NCBI RefSeq assembly: GCF_900302485.1
Contig: NZ_OMOI01000001.1
Span: 620,001-684,000 of the forward strand
Direction of reading: 5' to 3'
Origin: Aliiroseovarius pelagivivens
GTDB taxonomy: Bacteria > Pseudomonadota > Alphaproteobacteria > Rhodobacterales > Rhodobacteraceae
DNA length: 64,000 nucleotides
How positions within the stretch are numbered: position 1 is the first letter of the stretch; each line of letters begins with the position of its first letter. The notes beneath the pieces are model-generated. The model saw only the letters and a program-made list of their open reading frames with translations, made no database searches and had not been told where the DNA came from. The position numbers and the translations under genes were made by a program. Positions 42,302 through 51,334 of this stretch are shown here, piece by piece.

Positions 42302-43131
42302 CATTTGCGGTGGATGGCTTGCAGCCATTCGTTCAAGGGCGATAGGACGTTCTTTTGCCAGATCGACGTGTGGCCGGCCCGCTTTCGTGTCGCCAGAACT
42401 TTGTTCTTGGCCGGAGACAGCTGATACAATCGCTCGCCCATTCGATAGGGAACCGTTCCGTCTTTTTGCCCGTGCATAATGAAAGTTGGCACCTTCACGC
42501 TTTGGATCGCGCGTTTCGATGGCCACAAATCGGTCCGACCCGCAACGAAGGGCAGAAGGGCGGGGTTCTTGGAGGCCGTCAAATCCACCAAAGACGTATA
42601 GGGGGCTTGCAAGATTAGCGCCGAAGGCGGGTTGGCGCGCCCCGGTTTGCCAGCTGCAATCGCAACAGCTACTCCTGTGCCAAGACTTTCGCCCATAAGG
42701 ATGATCTGCTTGCTGCCTGTCAGCTTGGGAATGTCCCGGTACAATTGGTTTGCGAGGTTTTGGATCTTCTGACGGCTGGGCTGACCTTTGCTGCCTGCCA
42801 TGCCGGGATAGGCCATGGCAACCACACCGTATCCTTTGTTCAGGAACCAACGAAACTTGTGGCCGCGTGTATAGAGGTTCCCGCCAGAGCCGGGCAGATA
42901 CATCACTGTTGGTTTGCCCTTTCTGGGTTTCCCGACCCAAAGCACCAGTCCTTCATAGATCACCTCTTTCAGGCGTTCATCGGTTTTGGCCGGATCGCGT
43001 CGCTTCTCGTTGAACTGGTAGAAAATGCGGCGTTCATGCTTCGTCGCGAAGCTTTCGGCATGCACCGGCTTCGGAGCTGAAGTGATCAGAACGGTCAGGG
43101 CCAGAAGGACCGGAAGGAAGAACTTGTTCAT
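42301..43131 (-). CDS. Exported alpha/beta hydrolase
   Basis: A 276-residue serine hydrolase with a signal peptide of 25 residues (ending PVHA). The catalytic triad is visible: nucleophile in MGESLGTG near residue 147, Asp in HGQKDGTVP, His in RAGHTSIW. The oxyanion block YLPGSGGN is near residue 80. It is of the BEM46/FrsA-like group. It overlaps the pccR stop by 4 bases and is therefore probably co-transcribed with the regulator. Substrate unknown; a link to propionate is not evident. Confidence 0.85.
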   Translation of the reverse strand: MNKFFLPVLLALTVLITSAPKPVHAESFATKHERRIFYQFNEKRRDPAKTDERLKEVIYEGLVLWVGKPRKGKPTVMYLPGSGGNLYTRGHKFRWFLNKGYGVVAMAYPGMAGSKGQPSRQKIQNLANQLYRDIPKLTGSKQIILMGESLGTGVAVAIAAGKPGRANPPSALILQAPYTSLVDLTASKNPALLPFVAGRTDLWPSKRAIQSVKVPTFIMHGQKDGTVPYRMGERLYQLSPAKNKVLATRKRAGHTSIWQKNVLSPLNEWLQAIHRK

Positions 43132-44531
43132 CTCGAAATCTCGTAAGGAAGCGTTCCGCGAGAATATGGGTCGACTTGCAACTTACGTTCAAGGGGAGGA
43201 ACCGAGCGCTGGTGACACAACTGGCGTTCGCAGATCCGACATGAGATGCCGATTGGTTCAAATGCAGCATCGTTCGAGACATCTAGATCATCCGCATAGA
43301 CCAAGGCGCCCGCATGTTTCACCTCGCACCCCAGCCCGATTGCATAGCGGCGCACAGGCGCATCAAAACTGCCGCCGGATTTGGTGACATTCCGGGCCAA
43401 ACAGAAGTAACGTACCCCGTCAGGTGTCTGCGCCAGCTGACGCAGAAAACGTCCTGGGGTTTCAAAGGCTTGGTGGACATTCCATAGGGGGCAGGCGCCG
43501 CCGAAACGGGCGAATTGCAGACGTGTGGCCGAGTGGCGTTTGGTGATCGTACCGGCTTGATCTACGCGCACGAAAAAGAACGGGATGCCCTTTGATCCGG
43601 GACGCTGCAACGTAGACAGACGATGGGCGATCTGTTCGATCGACGCCCCGAACCGATCTGCCAGCCGTTCAAGGTCATGGCGCGTCTCGTGGGCGGCAGC
43701 AAGAAACTGCTCATAGGGCAGAAGGGTGGCCCCCGCAAAGTAGTTTGCAAGCCCCAGTTTGGCGATGGCGCGGGCTTCCTCGGTCTGGAAGCGTGCGAAA
43801 TCCAGCGTGGCTTCCAGCAGGGCGTCCTGCGTCAGAAGCGCCACCTGCATCAGCAATTGGAATTCCTGTGTCGCACGCGGGGGGCGGGTCGACAGGGTCA
43901 GCTCTCGGCGCTCGACGTCATAGCTGCGCACTTTGTCGACATCCTTGCGGTTCAAAGAGATGCCGCGGTCGTTCAGTACGGACTCGGCCATCGCCGCCTG
44001 ATTCAGACCGCGCGCCTTGCCGGTCTGCGCAAAATGTTCGGCCGCGCGATCCACGGCATCAATATAGTTGTCGCAATAGTGAAAGAAGTCGCGGACTTCT
44101 TCCCAAGGGCTGGCTTGGTTGGGGGTGTCCTCGGCGCCAATGCTTTGATCCATCGACGCAAGCCGCTCGTGTCCAAGTCTGTAGGCGCGGTGCAGCTCGA
44201 GCAGAGCATGGGCGAGGGCAGGGGCATTCGACGCAGCAAGTCGCAAATCCGCCAAAGGGGGAATGTCAGAGAAGACAGGGTCGGCGAACGCCTCGCGCAT
44301 GTCCGTGACCAGCCGTTCCGCGTCGCCGGTAGACAGCTCGGCCACATCGAAGCCAAATTCCTGCGCCAGCGCCAACACCACCCCTGTTGAAACAGGGCGG
44401 TTGTTGTTTTCCATTTGATTGAGATAAGGAAGGCTGACGCCCAGCTTTTCTGCGAAAGCTTTTTGGGTCAGGTTCAAGCGGGACCGGATCTCGCGCAGTT
44501 TGACGCCTGCATAGAGCTTTTGGGTGGCCAT
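43128..44531 (-). CDS. pccR: Short-chain fatty acyl-CoA regulator PccR (XRE/IrrE-like)
   Basis: A 467-residue regulator of the ScfR family. The N-terminal XRE helix-turn-helix is clear (LREIRSRLNLTQKAFAEKLG, VSLPYLNQMENNNRP). The middle is an IrrE/ImmA-like peptidase-like domain, with HETRHDLERLADRFG. The C-terminal part has the conserved CRICERQLCHQR cluster found in RamB/PccR/ScfR proteins, which bind acyl-CoA. In Rhodobacter the orthologue activates pccB. It is divergent from pccB, and four TTGCA-type elements lie between them. The ATG at 44531 (MATQKLYAG) is the family start. Confidence 0.92.
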   Translation of the reverse strand: MATQKLYAGVKLREIRSRLNLTQKAFAEKLGVSLPYLNQMENNNRPVSTGVVLALAQEFGFDVAELSTGDAERLVTDMREAFADPVFSDIPPLADLRLAASNAPALAHALLELHRAYRLGHERLASMDQSIGAEDTPNQASPWEEVRDFFHYCDNYIDAVDRAAEHFAQTGKARGLNQAAMAESVLNDRGISLNRKDVDKVRSYDVERRELTLSTRPPRATQEFQLLMQVALLTQDALLEATLDFARFQTEEARAIAKLGLANYFAGATLLPYEQFLAAAHETRHDLERLADRFGASIEQIAHRLSTLQRPGSKGIPFFFVRVDQAGTITKRHSATRLQFARFGGACPLWNVHQAFETPGRFLRQLAQTPDGVRYFCLARNVTKSGGSFDAPVRRYAIGLGCEVKHAGALVYADDLDVSNDAAFEPIGISCRICERQLCHQRSVPPLERKLQVDPYSRGTLPYEISR

Positions 44532-44553
44532 CGCGGTCTCCTGAGTTCGCATA

Positions 44554-44593
44554 TTTGCAATTTGCACTAGCATACTTGCATTTAATTTGCAAA
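44554..44593. promoter_or_regulatory. PccR-type operator cluster
   Basis: Four elements: TTTGCAA (44554), TTTGCA (44561), CTTGCA (44575) and TTTGCAAA (44586). I recall the R. sphaeroides PccR site as two TTTGCAAA blocks separated by 4 bases; the exact spacing differs here. The cluster lies about 70-110 bases before pccB and 23-62 before pccR. Confidence 0.65.
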
Positions 44594-44663
44594 TTCGCCC
44601 CTTTTTGCTTCCCGCTGCCGCTTGGTCAGGCTAGTTTGCGGCGAAATCAAGGAGTGCCGCCAA

Positions 44664-46196
44664 ATGAAAGATATTCTCCAAGAACTTGAAAGCCGCCGCG
44701 AGAAAGCCCGCCTTGGGGGCGGTCAGCGTCGGATTGATAGCCAGCACAAGAAGGGCAAGTTGACTGCCCGCGAACGTGTGGAACTGCTGTTGGACGAGGA
44801 CTCGTTCGAAGAGTTCGACATGTTCAAAGCCCACCGCTGCACCGAATTCGGTATGGAAGCCGATAGGCCTGCGGGCGACGGTGTCATCACCGGTTGGGGC
44901 ACGATCAATGGCCGCTTGGTCTATGTGTTCTCGCAGGACTTCACCGTGTTCGGTGGGTCGCTGTCGGAAACCCATGCTGAAAAGATCTGCAAGATCATGG
45001 ACATGGCGATGCAAAATGGCGCGCCTGTGATCGGCATCAACGATTCGGGTGGTGCGCGTATTCAAGAAGGTGTGGCGTCGCTTGCCGGGTACGCCGAAGT
45101 GTTCCAGCGCAACATCATGGCTTCGGGTGTGGTTCCGCAGATTTCGGTAATCATGGGCCCGTGCGCAGGTGGTGCCGTTTATTCGCCCGCCATGACTGAC
45201 TTCATCTTCATGGTGAAAGACAGCTCGTACATGTTCGTGACCGGTCCCGACGTTGTAAAAACCGTGACCAACGAAGTGGTTACAGCAGAGGAGCTTGGCG
45301 GCGCCTCGACTCACACCAAGAAGTCCTCGGTCGCCGATGGCGCGTTTGAGAACGACGTGGAAGCCCTGTCGGAAGTTCGCCGTCTGGTCGACTTCCTGCC
45401 GCTGAACAACCGCGACAAAGCGCCGGTACGTCCGTTCTTTGACGATCCAGCCCGCGTGGATGCCAGCCTTGATACGCTGATCCCGGACAACCCGAACTCG
45501 CCCTATGACATGAAAGAGCTGATCGCCAAGCTCGCGGACGAGGGTGACTTCTTCGAGATCCAAGAAGACTACGCTAAGAACATCATCACCGGTTACATTC
45601 GCCTGGAAGGGCAGACCGTGGGTGTTGTGGCCAACCAGCCGATGGTTCTGGCTGGCTGCCTGGACATCGACAGCTCGCGCAAGGCAGCCCGCTTTGTACG
45701 CTTCTGTGACGCATTTGAAATTCCGATCCTGACATTGGTCGACGTGCCGGGCTTCCTGCCGGGCACCAGCCAAGAATATGGCGGCGTGATCAAGCACGGT
45801 GCGAAGCTGCTGTTTGCCTATGGTGAAGCCACTGTGCCGAAAGTTACGCTGATCACCCGTAAAGCATACGGTGGTGCCTATGACGTTATGGCGTCCAAGC
45901 ACCTGCGCGGTGACTTCAACTACGCTTGGCCGACTGCCGAGATCGCAGTTATGGGTGCGAAAGGCGCGACCGAGATCCTGTACCGTTCGGAACTGGACGA
46001 TGCCGAGAAGATCGCTCAGCGTACGCAGGACTATGAAGACCGCTTTGCCAACCCGTTTGTGGCGGCCGAGCGTGGCTTCATCGACGAGGTCATCCAGCCG
46101 CGTTCGTCGCGTCGCCGGATCAGCCGTGCCTTCGCCTCGCTGCGTGGCAAGAAGCTGGAGAACCCCTGGAAGAAGCACGACAATATTCCGCTGTGA
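44664..46196 (+). CDS. pccB: Propionyl-CoA carboxylase, beta subunit
   Basis: A 510-residue carboxyltransferase that moves CO2 from biotin to propionyl-CoA. Crotonase-fold blocks [19 protein letters not shown] and [20 protein letters not shown] form the oxyanion hole and CoA pocket; [20 protein letters not shown] and [18 protein letters not shown] are the biotin-side blocks. AAGGAG precedes the ATG at 44664. It is separated from pccA by about 1.5 kb with two hypothetical genes and a lipoprotein between. Confidence 0.97.
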   Translation: MKDILQELESRREKARLGGGQRRIDSQHKKGKLTARERVELLLDEDSFEEFDMFKAHRCTEFGMEADRPAGDGVITGWGTINGRLVYVFSQDFTVFGGSLSETHAEKICKIMDMAMQNGAPVIGINDSGGARIQEGVASLAGYAEVFQRNIMASGVVPQISVIMGPCAGGAVYSPAMTDFIFMVKDSSYMFVTGPDVVKTVTNEVVTAEELGGASTHTKKSSVADGAFENDVEALSEVRRLVDFLPLNNRDKAPVRPFFDDPARVDASLDTLIPDNPNSPYDMKELIAKLADEGDFFEIQEDYAKNIITGYIRLEGQTVGVVANQPMVLAGCLDIDSSRKAARFVRFCDAFEIPILTLVDVPGFLPGTSQEYGGVIKHGAKLLFAYGEATVPKVTLITRKAYGGAYDVMASKHLRGDFNYAWPTAEIAVMGAKGATEILYRSELDDAEKIAQRTQDYEDRFANPFVAAERGFIDEVIQPRSSRRRISRAFASLRGKKLENPWKKHDNIPL

Positions 46197-46198
46197 TC

Positions 46199-46669
46199 AT
46201 GGGTCGCACGGCGGGATATCTGGGCCCGCGTGGCCTGACCGGGGTGGCGGCTGCCGCTGCCACCCTGGCCCTATCCCTAACCGTGCCCACGACATGTGCA
46301 GCGTCGCAAGAAGACTGGTTTGACGGTACGCCACTTGAGGTTCCGTCAGGCCAAACGGTCACCCTGCTTGAAGTTAGGCAGCAGGATGGCAACCAAGAGG
46401 GATCGGCACTACATGTCCGGTTTCTGGCGCCCGAGATTTCCCGCAACACGGGACGCATAGCATTCTCGCAGGCGGAAGAAGATATGGCTGTGATCTGTCA
46501 GGACTATGTGCTGCCGCATTTGTCCAAGATCACGGATACAGAGCCAGAGCAGATCGTGATCGTTCTGGCAGATCGTTGGGTCGAGTTCGGTGTCTCGGAC
46601 ATGGATGCGACCCAGTTTTTCGAAGCTTTCCGCCCCGAAGACGGGGTGTGTGTTTGGGACGGGTTCTAA
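46199..46669 (+). CDS. Exported DUF6497-like protein
   Basis: A 156-residue protein with a hydrophobic signal peptide of about 35 residues. The mature part has two cysteines (AVICQDY and GVCVWDGF) and the strands EEDMAVICQDYVLPHL and EQIVIVLADRWVEFG, which I recognise as the DUF6497 type seen in Rhodobacterales. It starts 2 bases after pccB and its stop overlaps the next start as TAATG, so it is part of the pccB transcript. Function unknown. Confidence 0.7.
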   Translation: MGRTAGYLGPRGLTGVAAAAATLALSLTVPTTCAASQEDWFDGTPLEVPSGQTVTLLEVRQQDGNQEGSALHVRFLAPEISRNTGRIAFSQAEEDMAVICQDYVLPHLSKITDTEPEQIVIVLADRWVEFGVSDMDATQFFEAFRPEDGVCVWDGF

Positions 46670-47034
46670 TGGCACTGCCTTACATGTTGAAGCACAAGGG
46701 CTTCCCCGGGCGTCTTGCGGGTACGGACTTTCAGTTTGTCATCCGTCGGCCCAGCAAGACGGGCGCGACGAAGCTTGCTGCGCGCGAACGCTACGCCGAC
46801 CGCAAGCCGGCGGATCGACGTGCGGACAACGGCTTTATGAAAGCGCTCTGGGACAATTTCGGGGACCAGCCGTTCGAGCGGGGCAACCTGGATGCTGGGC
46901 GTCTGTCGTGGCTATTCAATCGCGAGGTACTGCCAGCACAGGATCCGTTTGACCCAGAAGACTATGAAGCCCTTCTTGTGATCGATGAAGCCCGTGCGCG
47001 GGCCTCGTTTCCGGACGCATTCGAGGAACAATAG
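46669..47034 (+). CDS. Hypothetical basic protein in the pccB transcript
   Basis: A 121-residue protein with no recognised domain. The first half is basic (HKGFPGRLAGTDFQFVIRRP, KLAARERYADRKPADRRADN), the second half acidic. No signal peptide. The start overlaps the previous stop, and the codon use looks like its neighbours. Its position just after pccB and the DUF6497 gene suggests co-expression, nothing more. Confidence 0.6.
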   Translation: MALPYMLKHKGFPGRLAGTDFQFVIRRPSKTGATKLAARERYADRKPADRRADNGFMKALWDNFGDQPFERGNLDAGRLSWLFNREVLPAQDPFDPEDYEALLVIDEARARASFPDAFEEQ

Positions 47035-47144
47035 GCATGAATTCGCCCGCATTGAACACCAATTGGCAAAAAACAGCCCAACCGGACATGACGCGTCTGG
47101 ACGGGGCTTGCGCATGCCATGGTTCATGCCAACATGTAACACAC

Positions 47145-47190
47145 GCAGAGAGCAAATCCCCGTTCTCTGCAATGGTTTGTCGAAACCATT
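47145..47190 (+). ncRNA. Tandem abutting hairpins: structured 3' UTR or small RNA
   Basis: GCAGAGA...TCTCTGC (47145-47170, 7-bp arms, 12-base loop) is followed with no gap by AATGGTTT-GTCG-AAACCATT (47171-47190, perfect 8-bp arms). A pyrimidine-rich single strand (ACCCTTCCCCTTCTTCTACC, 47191-47210) then leads into a strong terminator. This resembles the end of a trans-acting small RNA. No clear promoter was seen, so it may be processed from the pccB transcript. Confidence 0.5.
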
Positions 47191-47208
47191 ACCCTTCCCC
47201 TTCTTCTA

Positions 47209-47247
47209 CCCGGTTCAGTGCTTCGGCATCTGGATCGGGTCTTTTTT
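47209..47247 (+). terminator. UUCG-capped terminator after the pccB unit
   Basis: CCCGGTTCAG pairs with CTGGATCGGG (two G-U pairs), continues inward through TGC/GCA to a TTCG tetraloop with one bulged T, and runs into TCTTTTTT. A very strong rho-independent terminator, 175 bases after the hypothetical gene. Confidence 0.9.
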
Positions 47248-47386
47248 CGCCCATTGATAGGCGTTCGCGCCGTGTTCAGCGCTCGCGCCACGCTTTGCGC
47301 AACGGGTCAAGAAAATATGCCTTGGGCACCACCCGCTATCAGGGCACAATGACTGCCAAAATCAACTCTGAAAGAGGCAGTCACAC

Positions 47387-47593
47387 ATGCAGTACAGAAA
47401 GCTTTTCGTGGGGGCGTTTGCCCTTGCCGTTCTGGCGGGATGCCAGTGGAACGACCTGCAGCGCGCCGGCGTGGGCGCAGCCACGGGCGCAGTGGTCGCA
47501 AAAGCAACCAGCGGCAACCTTCTTACCGGTGCAGTCATCGGTGCAGGCGCAGGTGCGCTTTGCGATGACGTGGGCGTCGGTATCTGCAACTGA
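47387..47593 (+). CDS. Small glycine-rich lipoprotein
   Basis: A 68-residue lipoprotein. The lipobox is VLAGC (Cys19). The mature part is a glycine-zipper-like segment (GVGAATGAVVAKATSGNLLTGAVIGAGAGALCDDVGVGIC) with two cysteines, as found in small outer-membrane glycine-zipper proteins such as the YMGG/OmpA-like zippers. GAGG precedes the ATG at a moderate distance. It has its own terminator and lies before pccA. Confidence 0.72.
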   Translation: MQYRKLFVGAFALAVLAGCQWNDLQRAGVGAATGAVVAKATSGNLLTGAVIGAGAGALCDDVGVGICN

Positions 47594-47641
47594 TCTGAAT
47601 TCTTCTGGTTCCGCCCAACGCGGACCCAACACACACAATCG

Positions 47642-47675
47642 GCCTGCCGAGACCATCCGGTCCGGCGGGCTTTTC
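47642..47675 (+). terminator. Terminator of the small lipoprotein
   Basis: GCCTGCCG-A-GACC, 4-base loop, GGTC-CGGCGGGC forms a 12-bp stem with one G-U pair and a bulge, followed by TTTT. It isolates pccA from upstream transcription. Confidence 0.85.
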
Positions 47676-47690
47676 TATGTCAATCAGCGT

Positions 47691-47706
47691 GACACTGTGC
47701 AGTGTC
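47691..47706 (+). promoter_or_regulatory. Palindrome before pccA
   Basis: GACACTG-TG-CAGTGTC, perfect 7-bp arms, 30 bases before the pccA start. It could be an operator near the pccA promoter or a leader hairpin. No TTTGCAAA element was seen at pccA. Confidence 0.4.
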
Positions 47707-47736
47707 GCGCCCTCACATGAATCGAAAGGACAGGAC

Positions 47737-49782
47737 ATGTTCAACAAGATCCTGATTGCGAACCGAGGCGAGATTGCTTGCCGCGTGATCAAGACCGCCC
47801 GCAAAATGGGTATTCAGACGGTGGCGATCTATTCGGATGCCGACCGTGATGCGCTTCATGTGAAGATGGCGGACGAGGCCGTTCATATCGGCCCCCCACC
47901 GGCCAACCAGTCCTACATCGTCATCGACAACGTGATGAAGGCGGTCAAGGAAACCGGCGCCGAAGCGGTTCACCCTGGTTATGGCTTCCTGTCGGAAAAC
48001 TCGAAATTTGCCGAAGCGCTGGAAGCTGAAGGCGTCGCCTTCGTCGGCCCGCCCAAAGGCGCGATCGAGGCGATGGGTGACAAGATCACCTCGAAGAAGA
48101 TTGCACAGGAAGCCGATGTTTCGACGGTTCCCGGTTATATGGGCCTGATCGAAGACGCGGATGACGCGGTTAAGATTTCGAACCAGGTCGGGTATCCGGT
48201 GATGATCAAAGCCTCGGCCGGTGGCGGCGGTAAAGGCATGCGCATCGCGTGGAACGACGAAGAGGCCCGCGAAGGTTTCCAGTCGTCCAAAAACGAAGCG
48301 GCCAACAGCTTCGGTGATGATCGTATCTTCATCGAAAAGTTCGTGACCCAGCCGCGTCACATTGAAATTCAGGTTCTGTGCGACAGCCATGGCAATGGTA
48401 TTTATCTGGGCGAGCGCGAGTGCTCGATCCAGCGTCGTAACCAGAAAGTGGTCGAAGAAGCCCCGTCGCCTTTCCTTGACGAGGCAACCCGCAAAGCCAT
48501 GGGCGAACAGGCTGTCGCTCTGGCGCAGGCAGTAGACTACGCCAGCGCCGGCACGGTGGAATTCATCGTCGATGGTGACCGGAACTTCTATTTCCTTGAG
48601 ATGAACACACGTTTGCAGGTGGAACACCCCGTGACCGAGCTGATCACCGGCGTTGACCTTGTGGAGCAGATGATCCGCGTGGCCGCAGGCGAGAAGCTGA
48701 CGATCACACAAGATGACGTGAAGCTGAACGGTTGGGCCATCGAAAACCGCGTTTACGCGGAAGATCCCTATCGCAACTTCCTGCCCTCGATCGGTCGTCT
48801 GAGCCGTTACCGTCCGCCAGCAGAAGTGGCCGCTGGCCCGATGCTGGACAACGGTAAATGGGCAGACGAAGCGACCGAAGGTTCGACAGCTGTACGTAAC
48901 GACACCGGCGTTTATGACGGCGGCGAGATCTCGATGTACTACGACCCGATGATTGCCAAGCTTTGCACATGGGCGCCGACCCGTGACGAGGCGATTGAAG
49001 CCATGCGCAACGCGCTGGACAGCTTCGAGCTGGAAGGCATTGGTCATAACCTGCCGTTTGTCAGCGCCGTGATGGATCACCCGATCTTCATCAAGGGCGA
49101 GATGACCACCGCCTTTATCGAGGAACAGTACCCCGACGGGTTCGAAGGTGTGGAGCTGGGCAAAGACGCCCTGAAGCGCATCGCAGCCTCGGCGGCGGCT
49201 ATGTACCGCGTTGCGGAAATCCGTCGCACCCGTATCTCGGGCCGCATGGACAACCACGAGCGTAAAGTGGGCAAGCACTGGGTTGTGACGCTGCAAGGCG
49301 AAGAGTTCCCGGTCAAGATCAAGGCCGACAAGAAGGGCTCGACCATCAAGTTCGAAGACGGCACGAAAATGCGCGTCGCCTCGGACTGGACGCCGGGCGA
49401 CAGCCTTGCCACGCTGGATGTGGACGGATCGCCACTGGTTCTGAAGGTCGACAAGATCACCTCGGGCTTCCGTATGCGCTCGCGCGGTGCTGACCTGAAA
49501 GTGCATGTGCGTACGCCGCGTCAGGCCGAACTGGCCCGTTTGATGCCGGAAAAACTGCCGCCGGATACCTCGAAAATGCTGCTGTGCCCGATGCCGGGTC
49601 TGGTGGTGAAGGTCGATGTTGAAGTCGGTCAGGAAGTGCAGGAAGGTCAGGCACTGTGCACGATCGAAGCCATGAAAATGGAAAACATCCTGCGCGCCGA
49701 GAAGAAGGGCATCGTCTCTAAGATCAACGCGGGCGCTGGCGACAGCCTTGCTGTTGACGAAGTGATCATGGAGTTCGAATAA
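47737..49782 (+). CDS. pccA: Propionyl-CoA carboxylase, alpha (biotin) subunit
   Basis: A 681-residue biotin-dependent carboxylase that carboxylates biotin with ATP and bicarbonate and hands the carboxyl group to PccB. FNKILIANRGEIACRVI is the biotin-carboxylase start, KASAGGGGKGMRIAW the ATP-grasp glycine loop, MNTRLQVEHPVTE the catalytic block. The middle part is the BT domain that contacts PccB. The C-terminal carrier has EAMKM with the biotinylated Lys647. AAAGGA precedes the ATG at 47737. Followed at once by the GT-C gene. Confidence 0.97.
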   Translation: MFNKILIANRGEIACRVIKTARKMGIQTVAIYSDADRDALHVKMADEAVHIGPPPANQSYIVIDNVMKAVKETGAEAVHPGYGFLSENSKFAEALEAEGVAFVGPPKGAIEAMGDKITSKKIAQEADVSTVPGYMGLIEDADDAVKISNQVGYPVMIKASAGGGGKGMRIAWNDEEAREGFQSSKNEAANSFGDDRIFIEKFVTQPRHIEIQVLCDSHGNGIYLGERECSIQRRNQKVVEEAPSPFLDEATRKAMGEQAVALAQAVDYASAGTVEFIVDGDRNFYFLEMNTRLQVEHPVTELITGVDLVEQMIRVAAGEKLTITQDDVKLNGWAIENRVYAEDPYRNFLPSIGRLSRYRPPAEVAAGPMLDNGKWADEATEGSTAVRNDTGVYDGGEISMYYDPMIAKLCTWAPTRDEAIEAMRNALDSFELEGIGHNLPFVSAVMDHPIFIKGEMTTAFIEEQYPDGFEGVELGKDALKRIAASAAAMYRVAEIRRTRISGRMDNHERKVGKHWVVTLQGEEFPVKIKADKKGSTIKFEDGTKMRVASDWTPGDSLATLDVDGSPLVLKVDKITSGFRMRSRGADLKVHVRTPRQAELARLMPEKLPPDTSKMLLCPMPGLVVKVDVEVGQEVQEGQALCTIEAMKMENILRAEKKGIVSKINAGAGDSLAVDEVIMEFE

Positions 49783-49783
49783 C

Positions 49784-51334
49784 ATGACCAAGGCCACCAC
49801 GTTGTCCCGCACGTCGGGACAGCTGACACTGATGTCAGTGCTGATCAGCGTGGTGGCCTTCGCGCTTTATCAGGGCGTTGCCCTGGTGCGGGCGGGTGTT
49901 TTCGAATACCCGCTCGATGACGTTTACATCCACCTTGCGGTTGCCGAACAGATCGCCGCTGGTGGCTATGGCGTGAACCCGGGCGAGTTCACCTCGGCCG
50001 CGTCCTCGCCGATTTATCCCTTTTTGCTGACAGCCTTTGCAGGTACGGCCGCACAAGCGTGGCTTCCCCTGTTCTGGAATACCGTCGCCATGTTGCTGGG
50101 CGCTGTACTTTGGGCACGGATCGTGTCGAAAAGTGGTGCGTCGCGGGGCTGGATGCTAACCTTTGCGGCCCTTGGCCCCTTGGCGTTCAACTTTGCCGGT
50201 GCAGCTATGGTCGGCATGGAGCACAGCCTGCATGTTCTGGCCAGCCTCGCCGTTCTGCGCGGGCTTCAGATCCAGATGGACGAGGGCCGCATTAGCTGGC
50301 TTCTGGTTGCCGGGATGGTGCTTGGCCCAATGATCCGTTTCGAAGGTTTGGCCGTGACTGGCGGGGGCGCGCTTGTCCTACTGCTGATGGGCCGCACGGC
50401 GATCGCTATTGGTTTGTTCGCGGCGGCTTCTGCACTTGTTGCAGGGTTCATGTATTTCCTGACCTCGCTGGGGTTGGAGCCTTTGCCCAACTCGGTCATG
50501 GCAAAACTGTCCGGCAGTGGACATGACAGGTTCTCGCCAGCCGATCTGCCGATCAAACTGCTGGTCCAACTGTTTTCCAGCAAAGCCGTTGTGCTGCTGA
50601 TCACGGTTCTCTGCGCGGTTGCTCTGTTGGCCCGTCCCGGTATCGACCGCCGCTTGCGTACCCTGTTGGTCGGGGCCGCGTTCACCGGATTTGGCCATTT
50701 GCTTCTGGGCCAGTTCGGCTGGTTCGAACGCTACGAGCTGTACGCTATGACCTTCGTGCTTGGCCTTGTGATGATGGTCGTCCTGCGGGACGAGACGTTG
50801 CACACGATGCGCCTGCTTCTTCTTGTGGGTTTCGGATTTCTGGGGGCTGCCTATGGCCATTGGCTGCTGTTCAACGGCACCAACGGCCCGAACGCGATCT
50901 ATTCGCAGCACGGCAATATGAGCCGCTTCGTGAAAGAGGTGTACCAGAAACCCGTCGCCGTGAATGATCTGGGATATGTGGTTTGGGCCAATGACAATCA
51001 GGTGCTCGACCTGTGGGGCTTGGCGTCCTACGAGGCGCTGAAGATCCGGTTGGATGATCCCTATCCCGGCTGGGCCGCGGATTTGGTGAGTGATGCTGGG
51101 GTCGAGCTGGCGATCGTTTATGACCGCTGGATTGACGAAGGTATCGGAGCAGATTGGATCAAGGTTGGAACGCTGACCTTCACAGGCGGACCAGCGTTTC
51201 TTGGCGGCTATGACGTAAGCTTCTATGCGACCGTTCCGACTGCCGCCGACGGCATCCGCCGCCAACTGACCGAATATGCTCCGCGTGTGCAGGGTGACGC
51301 GGTCCTGACCGTGATCGACGAAGGTGCGGGATGA
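49784..51334 (+). CDS. Polytopic membrane protein, GT-C glycosyltransferase-like
   Basis: A 516-residue inner-membrane protein with about ten to eleven hydrophobic helices and a soluble C-terminal part (about 385-516). The first loop has YPLDDVYIHLAVAEQIAAGG and GVNPGEFTSAASSP, the DD-x-x-I-H pattern near the start that is typical of GT-C arabinosyl/mannosyl transferases using a lipid-linked sugar. Two bases separate it from pccA, and it overlaps the next lipoprotein gene by 4 bases. An envelope glycosylation role is inferred; its place inside the propionate cluster is unusual. Confidence 0.7.
   Translation: MTKATTLSRTSGQLTLMSVLISVVAFALYQGVALVRAGVFEYPLDDVYIHLAVAEQIAAGGYGVNPGEFTSAASSPIYPFLLTAFAGTAAQAWLPLFWNTVAMLLGAVLWARIVSKSGASRGWMLTFAALGPLAFNFAGAAMVGMEHSLHVLASLAVLRGLQIQMDEGRISWLLVAGMVLGPMIRFEGLAVTGGGALVLLLMGRTAIAIGLFAAASALVAGFMYFLTSLGLEPLPNSVMAKLSGSGHDRFSPADLPIKLLVQLFSSKAVVLLITVLCAVALLARPGIDRRLRTLLVGAAFTGFGHLLLGQFGWFERYELYAMTFVLGLVMMVVLRDETLHTMRLLLLVGFGFLGAAYGHWLLFNGTNGPNAIYSQHGNMSRFVKEVYQKPVAVNDLGYVVWANDNQVLDLWGLASYEALKIRLDDPYPGWAADLVSDAGVELAIVYDRWIDEGIGADWIKVGTLTFTGGPAFLGGYDVSFYATVPTAADGIRRQLTEYAPRVQGDAVLTVIDEGAG

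Noticed and set aside
44631..46178. Long open frame opposite pccB
   Set aside because: Shadow of strong codon bias on the opposite strand. No domain, no ribosome site.
47037..47720. Plus-strand open frame of 227 codons between the pccB unit and pccA
   Set aside because: It runs through a strong terminator, across the lipoprotein gene in another frame and through a second terminator. Composition (Ser, Arg, Thr-rich) is not gene-like.
47713..49812. Long open frame opposite pccA
   Set aside because: Same reason: antisense to a conserved carboxylase gene.
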